A program made the translations under genes and the position numbers. Under the pieces are notes generated by a model. That model saw only the letters and a program-made list of their open reading frames with translations, ran no database searches and was not told the DNA's origin. A stretch of DNA of 40,295 bases from an uncultured Pseudomonadales bacterium (GTDB lineage Bacteria > Pseudomonadota > Gammaproteobacteria > Pseudomonadales > Azotimanducaceae), in the NCBI GenBank assembly GCA_938017975.1, contig CALIKQ010000018.1:1-40295 (forward strand), in the 5' to 3' direction. How positions within the stretch are numbered: position 1 is the first letter of the stretch; every line of letters begins with the position of its first letter. Below are positions 9,401 to 17,067 of the stretch, piece after piece.

Positions 9401-10709
9401 TGAGCTCGCGCAGTCGTTTTTGATCTTGTTGGTAGCGGCGCCCGGCAAAATAAAAGAGTGGAATCGCCGAAAAGGAAATCACCGTGAAACCCAGCAAGGC
9501 CTGGGTATATGGCTCAGAGTGACCGCTCGCCATCAAATAATCGATGTATATACCAGCACAAGTCACGCCAATCGCAACACCACCGAGATTTAAAAGCAGC
9601 AGGTAAAAGGCAACCACCGTGGCCCTGATTTTTACTGGGACAAGTTCTTGGACCGTTGAAAACGTTGGGCCATAAAAGCACCCTAGCTGGAAAAACCCGG
9701 CAAACACGCCTAACCAGAATACCCAATGATCAGGATCGACAACACGATAGGCCAAATTAATAGGCGCCAAAAGCAGCATCACGAAAAACAGAAACATCGG
9801 ACGGCCCGCTCCGGTTTTCTTCAGAAAATAATCGCTTCCCCAACCGCCAAAGAGGTTACCCGCCAAGCCAGCCGTGATACCGATCCATCCGGTGATTTGA
9901 GCAATCTCCGCCTTGTCAAATCCACGTTCTTGCACGTACCAAAGCTGATCAAAGGTTGCTGCACCCAAGATAAAATGAAAGGCCACGCCCCCAGCGATCG
10001 TCATCACCAGCGCAGGCGATGCCTTGAGGGCTTTTAGCAGTACGCCAAGCAAGTCTAGAAAGCCTTGAGATGACGCCTCGGTCTTGGAGGATTCGGCTAC
10101 AATCACCCTCGGGTCTTTGAACAAAAGCATTACTAAGGCCAGGAAAACACCGATTCCGCCAAGCAGATAAAAACAGTTCCGCCAACCGATCATCGGCCCC
10201 AAATAGCCAACGATTAAGAGACTGACCCCAACGCCAATCGGCACGCCCATATAATAGAAACCGGAGGCAAATCCTAGTCGATGCGCCGGGAACCGATCTG
10301 ACAGTAGCGACATCGCCGAAGGCGTTAAAATAGATTCACCTACTCCTATCAACATTCGAGGGACGGCCAGGGACACAAAGCCTCTCGCCGCACCCGATGC
10401 AGCTGTCAAAATGCTCCAAAAGCCAACGCCGAGCGCAATTAACCGGGTTCGGTTCACGCGATCCGCCAACGTCCCCATAAAAAGTCCTGCGACCGAGTAA
10501 AAGGTCAAAAAAATCAGTCCTGTTAGAAGCCCAAACTGAGTATTGGTAAGACCAAGGTCAGGCACAATGTCATTAGAAAAGCTTGCCAACAGCTGGCGAT
10601 CGACAAAATTCATCACGTTCAGCAGCGTTAAAAGACCTAAAAATCCGTAATTTTTAAGGCTCGAAGGCGCTGCGGCGGAAGGAAGGGTTGAGGTCTCCTG
10701 CATAAACAT
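9381..10709 (-). CDS. MFS transporter, spinster-like
   Basis: Inner-membrane major facilitator with about 12 hydrophobic segments in 443 residues. The start of TM1 reads LTLLNVMNFVDRQLLASF, typical of the spinster-type MFS group. The loop 2-3 motif is GTLADRVNRTRLI, and an RMLIGVGESILTPSAMSLL segment is characteristic of the group. Substrate is unknown; relatives are often annotated as sugar or organic-anion transporters. ATG 10709 (AGG upstream) or 10703 is more likely than the first ATG of the open frame at 10802. The gene sits between xerD and the rplS operon, where Pseudomonas-like genomes do not normally carry a transporter, so it may be an insertion. It overlaps xerD. Confidence 0.85.
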   Translation of the reverse strand: MFMQETSTLPSAAAPSSLKNYGFLGLLTLLNVMNFVDRQLLASFSNDIVPDLGLTNTQFGLLTGLIFLTFYSVAGLFMGTLADRVNRTRLIALGVGFWSILTAASGAARGFVSLAVPRMLIGVGESILTPSAMSLLSDRFPAHRLGFASGFYYMGVPIGVGVSLLIVGYLGPMIGWRNCFYLLGGIGVFLALVMLLFKDPRVIVAESSKTEASSQGFLDLLGVLLKALKASPALVMTIAGGVAFHFILGAATFDQLWYVQERGFDKAEIAQITGWIGITAGLAGNLFGGWGSDYFLKKTGAGRPMFLFFVMLLLAPINLAYRVVDPDHWVFWLGVFAGFFQLGCFYGPTFSTVQELVPVKIRATVVAFYLLLLNLGGVAIGVTCAGIYIDYLMASGHSEPYTQALLGFTVISFSAIPLFYFAGRRYQQDQKRLRELNDVAEG

Positions 10710-11209
10710 GGGCCTGTCGTAAGGGTCAGTAGCAACCGTGATCAAAGGGTTCTCTGAATGTAGCACTTTCCTTCCGGGAGGAACATCAAGCGCCCAAACC
10801 AAAATGGCTCTTATAAAATGGCGCTTAAAAGACGGTCGCCCTTCGGCGTCGCAGTGCTGACAATCTATCGACGAGCGAAACCTATCGTTCTAAAACATTT
10901 AGGACGACGGTAGAGGCGAAATTAGACTTGGGATCTGATGTCGACGGGCCGCCTCTAAAGGAAAGCCGGTGAGCAAGCTCGGTTCAATAAGGACTTCTAG
11001 CGAGATTTGAGGCAGTGAGCGTTTTGCTCCGACGCCATCAGGACAATTCCTACCCCTCGGCGTTCTTACCCCGGCCTTACCGAGACCGGGCGGCAGGATT
11101 GCGATTCTTTCTAGGCGAAAGCGCTTACCGATAGCCCGCCTCAACACACACGCCCGAACATACCCTCGTATCCAACAAAGACACCAGGTTCGAATTACAT
11201 ATGGGGGGG
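10710..11209. other. 500-base gap between the MFS gene and rplS, one hairpin, no gene recognised
   Basis: An 82-codon minus-strand open frame (10899-11147) has no recognisable domain and no ribosome binding site that I can see, so it is not called. At 11070-11090 a 7-bp hairpin (CCCGGCC/GACCGGG on the plus strand, one G-U pair on the minus strand) has no U-tract after it. No convincing rplS terminator is visible. A G7 run lies just after the rplS stop. Confidence 0.5.
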
Positions 11210-11563
11210 TTATTTAAGCTTTTCTTTAATTCTTGCAGAACGACCGCTTCTCTCGCGCAAATAATAAAGCTTTGCCTGCCGAACATCGCCTCGACGCTTC
11301 ACGGTGATGCTATCAATGAGAGGACTGTGCGTCTGAAACGTCCGTTCCACACCGACTCCATGAGAGACTTTTCGTAAGGTGAACGCTGAATTCAAACCAC
11401 GGTTTCGCTTACCGATCACGACCCCTTCAAAAGCCTGAAGACGCTGTCGGTTACCCTCAGCAACCCTTACCTGAACAACTAAGGTGTCTCCGGGGCCAAA
11501 TTCAGGTACATCTGCCTTCAATTGGGCTTCTTCGATTTGCTGAATAATTTTGTTCTTACTCAT
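11210..11563 (-). CDS. rplS: 50S ribosomal protein L19
   Basis: Bacterial L19 (bL19) sits at the 30S-50S interface. The 117-residue product starts [15 protein letters not shown], with [18 protein letters not shown] and [16 protein letters not shown] as the family core. ATG 11563 is chosen over an upstream in-frame start at 11587, which would add 8 non-family residues. It overlaps the 3' end of trmD by 8 bases and is the last gene of rpsP-rimM-trmD-rplS. Confidence 0.97.
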   Translation of the reverse strand: MSKNKIIQQIEEAQLKADVPEFGPGDTLVVQVRVAEGNRQRLQAFEGVVIGKRNRGLNSAFTLRKVSHGVGVERTFQTHSPLIDSITVKRRGDVRQAKLYYLRERSGRSARIKEKLK

Positions 11564-12314
11564 GAAATTTCCTACTTTTTGGATCATTCCCGCTTTCTAA
11601 GCGGTTATCTGTCTCCAACACTGTTTTCTTTCGTTCGGCCAACAAGTCAGGCCGTCTTTTCTCGGTTACCAATCTCGCCTGTGTTTGACGCCAGAGCGCG
11701 ATCTTTCGATGGTCCCCGCTCACCAAGACCTCGGGTACGCTGAGGTTCATGACGGTTTCAGGACGCGTATACTGAGGGTATTCGAGCAATCCGTCAACAA
11801 AAGACTCATCATTTTTGGAACTTTCGTCCCCTAGCACCCCTGGCAACAACCTGATCAGCGCATCGAGCACCATCATCACCGGCAGTTCCCCACCGCTGAC
11901 CACAAAATCACCAACACAGACTTCCTCATCGACACGCAGATCAATCGCACGCTGATCTACCCCTTCGTAGCGACTGGCCAAGAAAATGAGGGGTTTACCA
12001 TCTGCAATCCACCGAGACAGGTGCGCCTGGCTCAGGGGTACACCCCGAGGCGAGCAATGAATCACAACAGCCCCTTCGCCAACCTGCTCCTTGGCATGAT
12101 CCACAGCGGCAATCACAGGCTCGGCTTTGAGCACCATTCCAGGCCCGCCACCATAGGGTCGATCGTCGACGGTGCTGTGACGATCAAACGCAAAATCTCT
12201 TGGATTAATGACCGTGAGCTCTGCCAGCCCACGCTCGAAGGCTCGCCCGATTACGCCATAATTTCTTACGGCTGTAAGCATTTCCGGAATAAGCGCGATT
12301 ACCGCCAATTTCAT
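11556..12314 (-). CDS. trmD: tRNA (guanine-N1)-methyltransferase TrmD
   Basis: Methylates G37 of tRNAs with G36 (Leu, Pro, Arg), using SAM, to prevent +1 frameshifting. The 252-residue product has the SPOUT trefoil-knot signature: [25 protein letters not shown], and [20 protein letters not shown]-terminal helical tRNA-binding region follows. ATG 12314 overlaps the rimM stop as ATGA, indicating translational coupling. The longer open frame to 12332 adds six unlikely residues. Confidence 0.97.
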   Translation of the reverse strand: MKLAVIALIPEMLTAVRNYGVIGRAFERGLAELTVINPRDFAFDRHSTVDDRPYGGGPGMVLKAEPVIAAVDHAKEQVGEGAVVIHCSPRGVPLSQAHLSRWIADGKPLIFLASRYEGVDQRAIDLRVDEEVCVGDFVVSGGELPVMMVLDALIRLLPGVLGDESSKNDESFVDGLLEYPQYTRPETVMNLSVPEVLVSGDHRKIALWRQTQARLVTEKRRPDLLAERKKTVLETDNRLESGNDPKSRKFHE

Positions 12315-12844
12315 CCGTAGTCCTTTTGCCAATCCACCACAATTTCGCCCGCTTCCAGATCTATCCTCTGAACAATATGACCATCGACATAAGGAATCAG
12401 TCGCTGCTCGCGATCAAGGCTATGTTCGGTTCCCTGAACGATGAGCACATCATTGGCGCCAGTCTCTACAATTTGAACAACATCGCCAAAGTGGTCACCC
12501 TGCAGATTAATAACGGACAAACCGATGAGTTGGTGCCAGTAAAACTCTGTATCTTCGAGTTTTGGGAACCGGTCCTTTTGAACCCAAATAGAAGCGCCAA
12601 CCCAAGACTCCGCTTGGTCACGATCCGTGTCACCTTTCAGTCTGACTTGGATTTTTTTGTCTTGATGACGACTCGCTTCCAAATCGACTGTAGAGACGTT
12701 CGACCCTTGGCGAACTTGCCAAGGAGCATAATCAAGAATTTGAGCTGGGGGCTCGGTGTATGAGAAAACTTTAACGAAGCCTTTGACGCCGTAGACTCCG
12801 ACAATGGACCCGACTTGAGTCCATGAGTCCTTCGTGTCATTCAA
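12311..12844 (-). CDS. rimM: Ribosome maturation factor RimM
   Basis: Assists late assembly of the 30S head and binds S19. The product is 177 residues with an N-terminal RimM domain (VGSIVGVYGVKGFVKVFSYT) and a C-terminal PRC barrel (FYWHQLIGLSVIN..., LIPYVDGHIVQRIDLEAG...). The only usable start after the rpsP stop in this frame is TTG at 12844, 15 bases downstream of rpsP; an ATG at 12840 is in another frame. A rare start codon may keep RimM below ribosomal protein levels (inference). Its stop overlaps trmD. Confidence 0.95.
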   Translation of the reverse strand: MNDTKDSWTQVGSIVGVYGVKGFVKVFSYTEPPAQILDYAPWQVRQGSNVSTVDLEASRHQDKKIQVRLKGDTDRDQAESWVGASIWVQKDRFPKLEDTEFYWHQLIGLSVINLQGDHFGDVVQIVETGANDVLIVQGTEHSLDREQRLIPYVDGHIVQRIDLEAGEIVVDWQKDYG

Positions 12845-12859
12845 AGGCGCACCGCCAGC

Positions 12860-13138
12860 CTAGGCGGCCGCTTCGGAATCAGTGCCGGTCTGAACCATCT
12901 TTCGGTAGGTCTTTACGATCGACTTAACTCGATCCGAAGGCTTAGCGCCCTGACGCATCCAATAATCAATACGATCTAGATCAAGACGCATTTTTTCATC
13001 AGCACCGCTTGCAAGTGGATTGAAAAACCCCACACGCTCTATAAATCGACCATTTCGGCTTTCTCTACGATCAGCAACGCTGACGTAATAAAAAGGTCGT
13101 TTCTTGCTGCCGCCTCGCGCTAATCGGATTGTTACCAT
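12860..13138 (-). CDS. rpsP: 30S ribosomal protein S16
   Basis: bS16, an early 30S assembly protein. The 92-residue product begins [19 protein letters not shown], the family signature, followed by [22 protein letters not shown] 13138 has AGAGG seven bases upstream; the longer open frame to 13222 would run into the leader hairpins. First gene of the four-gene operon. Its leader has a near-consensus -10 box and two perfect hairpins. Confidence 0.97.
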   Translation of the reverse strand: MVTIRLARGGSKKRPFYYVSVADRRESRNGRFIERVGFFNPLASGADEKMRLDLDRIDYWMRQGAKPSDRVKSIVKTYRKMVQTGTDSEAAA

Positions 13139-13208
13139 GCTGCCTCTGCCTTCACTGTATGGGCACGCAAAATCTATCGCGAGCTCCAATGGGCTTAATT
13201 CTAAATGG

Positions 13209-13256
13209 ACTGCGCAAGTCACGCGCAGTGTCTTTTCTCTTCGAGCACCCTCGAAG
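13209..13256 (-). promoter_or_regulatory. Two perfect hairpins in the rpsP operon leader
   Basis: On the minus strand the leader first forms CTTCGAG-GGTG-CTCGAAG (13256-13239), then ACTGCGC-GTGACTT-GCGCAGT (13229-13209). Each has a perfect 7-bp stem; they are separated by nine bases. The second ends about 70 bases before the rpsP ATG. Neither is followed by a U-tract, so they are not ordinary terminators. They could be an autoregulatory protein-binding leader (inference). Confidence 0.6.
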
Positions 13257-13263
13257 GGCGCCT

Positions 13264-13292
13264 ATTGTAAGGGAATCCCAAGCGGAATAAAA
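13264..13292 (-). promoter_or_regulatory. Candidate promoter for rpsP-rimM-trmD-rplS
   Basis: TACAAT (13269-13264, 5/6) lies just upstream of the leader hairpins. At 16-17 bases the -35 region is only TTTATT or TTTTAT, a weak match. Transcription would start close to the first hairpin, giving a leader of about 120 bases. It lies in the 230-base gap after ffh. Confidence 0.5.
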
Positions 13293-13368
13293 CCTCTGAA
13301 AGTCATCCTACAACACAGGTGCAATTTCGCTAAAACTGCTTTATTCAGGCGGCTCCAAGAGGATTGTT

Positions 13369-14739
13369 TCACCGACCGAAAGACTGGCCTCCCGGGTTGA
13401 GCATACCGCCCATTCCTCGCATCATGTTGGCCATACCGCCTTTTCGGCCCAATTTTTTCATCATTTTTTGCATCTGCTTGTGTTGTTTCAGCAGCCGGTT
13501 AACGTCTTGAATTTGGGTACCCGAGCCCATCGCAATCCGGCGCTTTCTAGAACCGCTGATCAGATCTGGATAACTGCGTTCTTTCGGAGTCATAGAATTA
13601 ATCATTGCCTCCATCTGTCCAAAGTTCTGCTGACCAGCTCGACTTTTAGCAGCTTCAGCAACATTCGCAGCACCAGGCAACTTATCGATCATTCCTGATA
13701 GTCCGCCCATATTGTTCATTTGTTGAATCTGATCTCGAAAATCAGCCAAATCAAAACCGCGCCCCTTTTGAATTTTCTTCGCAAGCTTTGTTGCTTTCTT
13801 CTTGTCGATCTTTTGTTCAGCTTCTTCGATGAGCGACAACACATCGCCCATTCCCAGAATTCGGGACGCTATTCGGTCGGGATGAAACAGTTCAAGCGCA
13901 TCAGTTCCCTCTCCCTGGCCAACAAACTTAATCGGCTGACCGGTAATCTGCCTGACCGATAGTGCAGCACCCCCTCTCGCATCACCGTCGGCCTTTGTCA
14001 AAATCACACCCGTCAGAGGCAAGGTGTCGCCAAATTGCTTTGCAGTATTCGCCGCGTCTTGCCCGGTCATAGCATCAACGACGAAGAGGGTTTCAATTGG
14101 GTTCAGTTGTGTTTGAAGACCAGAGATTTCTGCCATCATGGCATCATCAATCGCCAGGCGGCCTGCCGTATCGACAATCAGCACATCCATAAACTGCGTC
14201 TTTGCAGCCGCCAGCGCGTCTTTGGCGATCTGAGCAGGGGCCTGATCAACGCTTGATTCAAAAAATTCAAGCGATGCCGAATCTGCCAAAGTTCGAAGTT
14301 GCTCAATGGCTGCAGGTCGATAGACATCCGCGCTTACTACCATCACGCGCTTTTTTTGTTTTTCTTTCAGCCAAACACCTAGCTTGGCTGCGCTCGTGGT
14401 CTTGCCCGCACCTTGAAGGCCAGCCAGCAAGATGATCGCTGGGGGTTGCGTGTTGAGATTCAGACCTTGAGAGGCGCCCCCAATAACCTCTACCAAAACC
14501 TCGTTGACTATTTTTAAGAAGGTTTGTCCAGGAGACAGGCTCGCGCTAACCTCAGCACCCAACGCGCGTTGACGGACTCGACTGAGAAAATCCTGAACAA
14601 CAGATAAAGCTACATCTGCATCAAGCAATGCGAGGCGAACTTCCCGCAGCGTTTCAGCAATGTTGTCCTCCGACAACGTCCGCTTACCGCCAATTTGATT
14701 AAGCGCACGACTGACTCGACTGGTTAACGATTCAAACAT
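13369..14739 (-). CDS. ffh: Signal recognition particle protein Ffh
   Basis: GTPase of the signal recognition particle; binds signal sequences and 4.5S RNA and delivers ribosomes to FtsY. The 456-residue product has the N domain (MFESLTSRVSRALNQIGG), the G domain (GLQGAGKTTSAAKL, VDTAGR, TKADGDARGG), and a methionine-rich M domain ending in GMGGMLNPGG. ATG 14739 is chosen; the open frame runs to 14775 but those codons do not resemble Ffh. It is divergent from the ypjD-like gene, a common gammaproteobacterial arrangement. No 4.5S RNA gene was found in the window. Confidence 0.97.
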   Translation of the reverse strand: MFESLTSRVSRALNQIGGKRTLSEDNIAETLREVRLALLDADVALSVVQDFLSRVRQRALGAEVSASLSPGQTFLKIVNEVLVEVIGGASQGLNLNTQPPAIILLAGLQGAGKTTSAAKLGVWLKEKQKKRVMVVSADVYRPAAIEQLRTLADSASLEFFESSVDQAPAQIAKDALAAAKTQFMDVLIVDTAGRLAIDDAMMAEISGLQTQLNPIETLFVVDAMTGQDAANTAKQFGDTLPLTGVILTKADGDARGGAALSVRQITGQPIKFVGQGEGTDALELFHPDRIASRILGMGDVLSLIEEAEQKIDKKKATKLAKKIQKGRGFDLADFRDQIQQMNNMGGLSGMIDKLPGAANVAEAAKSRAGQQNFGQMEAMINSMTPKERSYPDLISGSRKRRIAMGSGTQIQDVNRLLKQHKQMQKMMKKLGRKGGMANMMRGMGGMLNPGGQSFGR

Positions 14740-14871
14740 ACCGTATTTCACCCTTAGCCCGCAGGTTCCAGTCACGGATACACCGATCAGGATTGCAGAC
14801 CCTATAACGTTTGCACGCGCTCGATGCGTTCAATCATTGCAAAAAGCAACACCCCGAAACCGAGCCTTTGC

Positions 14872-14880
14872 TGATATTAT
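14872..14880 (+). promoter_or_regulatory. Candidate extended -10 promoter for the ypjD-like gene
   Basis: TGA followed by TATTAT fits an extended -10 (TGnTATAAT) with no clear -35. It is about 30 bases before the ATG at 14910. Activity is inferred. Confidence 0.35.
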
Positions 14881-14909
14881 AGACTAAGTTATCTTGCCAT
14901 GGGCCAACC

Positions 14910-15731
14910 ATGAACAGTCTTACATCCTTCGATGAATCTTCACTGATCATTTTGACAGCAGCGACCTGCGCCTTATATCTGGTCAACGGGATCCTCGCTT
15001 ATCGCGCTTTGCGGGCGCCTGTAAAGCGGCAGCAGCGCGGTTGGAGCGGAGTATTGGGGTTTTTGGCTTGCTTAACCCACGCCGCCTACTTGAGCCTATC
15101 GTTGTTTGAGGGCGACAGGGTCAGCCTGGGTCTCATGCCGATGCTCAGCGTAACGCTGTTCGCAATGAGTTTTGTGATCGTTCTCAATCACCTTCGTCAA
15201 TCCATGCACCACCTAGGCCAAATCGTTTTTCCAATTGCGGCGTTGGTTGTTTTGCTGCAGTGGAGCTTGCCGGACAGCGCCTCGCTTCGGGTGAATGTTC
15301 CTCCGGCCTTGTCACTCCACATTGTGCTTTCAATGCTCGCCTATAGCGTCTTGGCCTTGGCCGCCTTACAGGCAATCTATCTGACTTTTTTCGATCAAAA
15401 ACTGAAACTCAAGCAGCCTACACAATCCGTAATCCCGCCGATTCAGACACTCGACACCTTACTATTTGAATCCATTTGGATCGGATTGATCGCATTGAGC
15501 CTATCAATACTCACAGGCTTGCTCTTCATGGAGTCGATGGCCGTTCGAGGGCTGCTACATCACACTATTTTAACTGCGATGGCTTGGGTAATTTTCGTTA
15601 TTTTACTGTGGGGACGGTATCAACTTGGATGGCGCGGATCTCTCGCCGGAGGCTGGACGTTAGCCGGCTTCATCCTGCTTGCGCTAGGGTACTTTGGCAG
15701 CAAATTCGTCGTCGAAATTTTATTAGTCTGA
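14910..15731 (+). CDS. ypjD: Inner membrane protein, YpjD/CcsA-like cytochrome c assembly family
   Basis: A 273-residue polytopic membrane protein with about eight hydrophobic segments. The layout resembles the CcsA/HemX-like cytochrome c assembly family (conserved SLHIVLSMLAYSVLALAALQAIYL segment near residues 130-155, split here only for description). Relatives lie between ffh and corB in gammaproteobacteria, exactly as here. In E. coli YpjD has been linked to CorB-type transport rather than to haem export, so a haem role is uncertain. Start ATG 14910; no strong ribosome binding site. corB-like gene follows after 56 bases. Confidence 0.82.
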   Translation: MNSLTSFDESSLIILTAATCALYLVNGILAYRALRAPVKRQQRGWSGVLGFLACLTHAAYLSLSLFEGDRVSLGLMPMLSVTLFAMSFVIVLNHLRQSMHHLGQIVFPIAALVVLLQWSLPDSASLRVNVPPALSLHIVLSMLAYSVLALAALQAIYLTFFDQKLKLKQPTQSVIPPIQTLDTLLFESIWIGLIALSLSILTGLLFMESMAVRGLLHHTILTAMAWVIFVILLWGRYQLGWRGSLAGGWTLAGFILLALGYFGSKFVVEILLV

Positions 15732-15787
15732 TCCACGGGTCTTGACAATCAACTGACCGATCCGCTACAAGTTCCCCTCAATACTGC

Positions 15788-17059
15788 TTGAGCCAACCAC
15801 CTTTGGACCAACCATCAATTGGCGCACTGTTTTCCGCAGTGGTCTGCCTTATTTTACTCTCGGCTTATTTCTCTGCATCAGAGACGGCGATGATGGCGCT
15901 CAACCGCTATCGCTTGCGTCATCTGGCAAAAAAAGGGCATCGAGGTGCTAGGCGCGCTTCCAAGCTGTTAGAGCGACCAGACCGGTTGCTCGGTGTCATT
16001 CTTATCGGAAATAATTTTGTCAATTTCTCAGCAGCATCGATCGCAACCCTTTTAGCTATAGAAATCCTTGGAGAGAGCGGCGTGGCATGGGCTCCTGTGA
16101 TTTGCACGTTTGTTTTTCTCATTTTTGCTGAGGTCGCACCTAAGACCATCGCCGCTGCCTTCCCAGAGCGGCTCGCATTGCCGTCCTCACACATCTTAAA
16201 TGTCTTGCTGAAACTTCTTTATCCTCTGGTGTGGCTGGTCTCGGCCCTGGCCAACCTACTTCTCAAGCCATTGGGCATTAACCACCTGTCAAAAAATGAG
16301 GATCATCTTAGCCGAGAGGAACTTCGAACCGTTGTCGATGAAGGCGCCAAGATCGCATCCCAATCCCAGAATATGATGCTTGGCGTTTTGGATCTGGATG
16401 AGGCATCAGTCGATGATATTATGGTACCCAAGAGCGAAATCATTGGCATTGATCTCGATGACGACCTCGAAACCATTATCCAACAGCTCCGCACCGCGCA
16501 GCACACCCGACTACCCGTGTTCCACGAAAGCATAGAAAATATCGCAGGGATTTTGCATGTCCGCAGCGCAATACGATTTTTATCCAACGAAACACTTACC
16601 AAAGCCGCATTGATGCAAGAACTGGACGAAGCCTATTTCGTACCCGAGAACACCTCGTTGCAGACTCAAATCCGGCACTTTCAAAAGCGAAAAGAGCGGA
16701 TCGGCCTGGTGGTGGATGAGTATGGAGATATCCAGGGTATCGTGACGCTCGAAGACATTTTAGAAGAGATTGTTGGAGAATTTACCACCGATCTCGCAGC
16801 AGCCAGCAGCGATATTCACCCGCAAGCAGACGGCTCTTACTACGTCGACGGCGGCGCCACGATTCGTAGCATTAACCGCACCCTCAACTGGCAACTTCCC
16901 GCAAGCGGCCCTAAAACCCTTAATGGCCTCATTACCGAGACCTTAGAGACCATTCCCGAAGCGCCCGTTTGTATTCGAATAGCGGACTATCGAATCGAAG
17001 TTATACGGCTCAAAGGGAATATGATCGTCACGGCCAAACTTTTTAGCAACGGCGAATAG
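15788..17059 (+). CDS. corB: CNNM/CorB-family membrane protein with CBS domains
   Basis: Member of the CNNM/CorB (HlyC/CorC) family involved in Mg2+ or Co2+ transport. The 423 residues contain an N-terminal DUF21 membrane domain (AYFSASETAMMALNRYRL near the start, then three or so further TM segments). A CBS pair follows (about 205-330, with DDIMVPKSEIIGID and GLVVDEYGDIQGIVT), then a C-terminal CorC_HlyC domain. The only plausible start is TTG 15788: no ATG or GTG lies between it and the upstream stop, and the resulting N terminus matches E. coli YfjD in length. Its 3' end is 8 bases from the convergent kinase gene. Confidence 0.88.
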   Translation: MSQPPLDQPSIGALFSAVVCLILLSAYFSASETAMMALNRYRLRHLAKKGHRGARRASKLLERPDRLLGVILIGNNFVNFSAASIATLLAIEILGESGVAWAPVICTFVFLIFAEVAPKTIAAAFPERLALPSSHILNVLLKLLYPLVWLVSALANLLLKPLGINHLSKNEDHLSREELRTVVDEGAKIASQSQNMMLGVLDLDEASVDDIMVPKSEIIGIDLDDDLETIIQQLRTAQHTRLPVFHESIENIAGILHVRSAIRFLSNETLTKAALMQELDEAYFVPENTSLQTQIRHFQKRKERIGLVVDEYGDIQGIVTLEDILEEIVGEFTTDLAAASSDIHPQADGSYYVDGGATIRSINRTLNWQLPASGPKTLNGLITETLETIPEAPVCIRIADYRIEVIRLKGNMIVTAKLFSNGE

Positions 17060-17067
17060 ATGATGAA

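Noticed and set aside
10899-11147. 82-codon minus-strand open frame
   Set aside because: No family resemblance and no ribosome binding site; codon content looks random.
11186-11200. tRNA T-arm-like AGGTTCGAATTACAT
   Set aside because: The flanks do not pair into a T stem and no acceptor or anticodon arms can be built.
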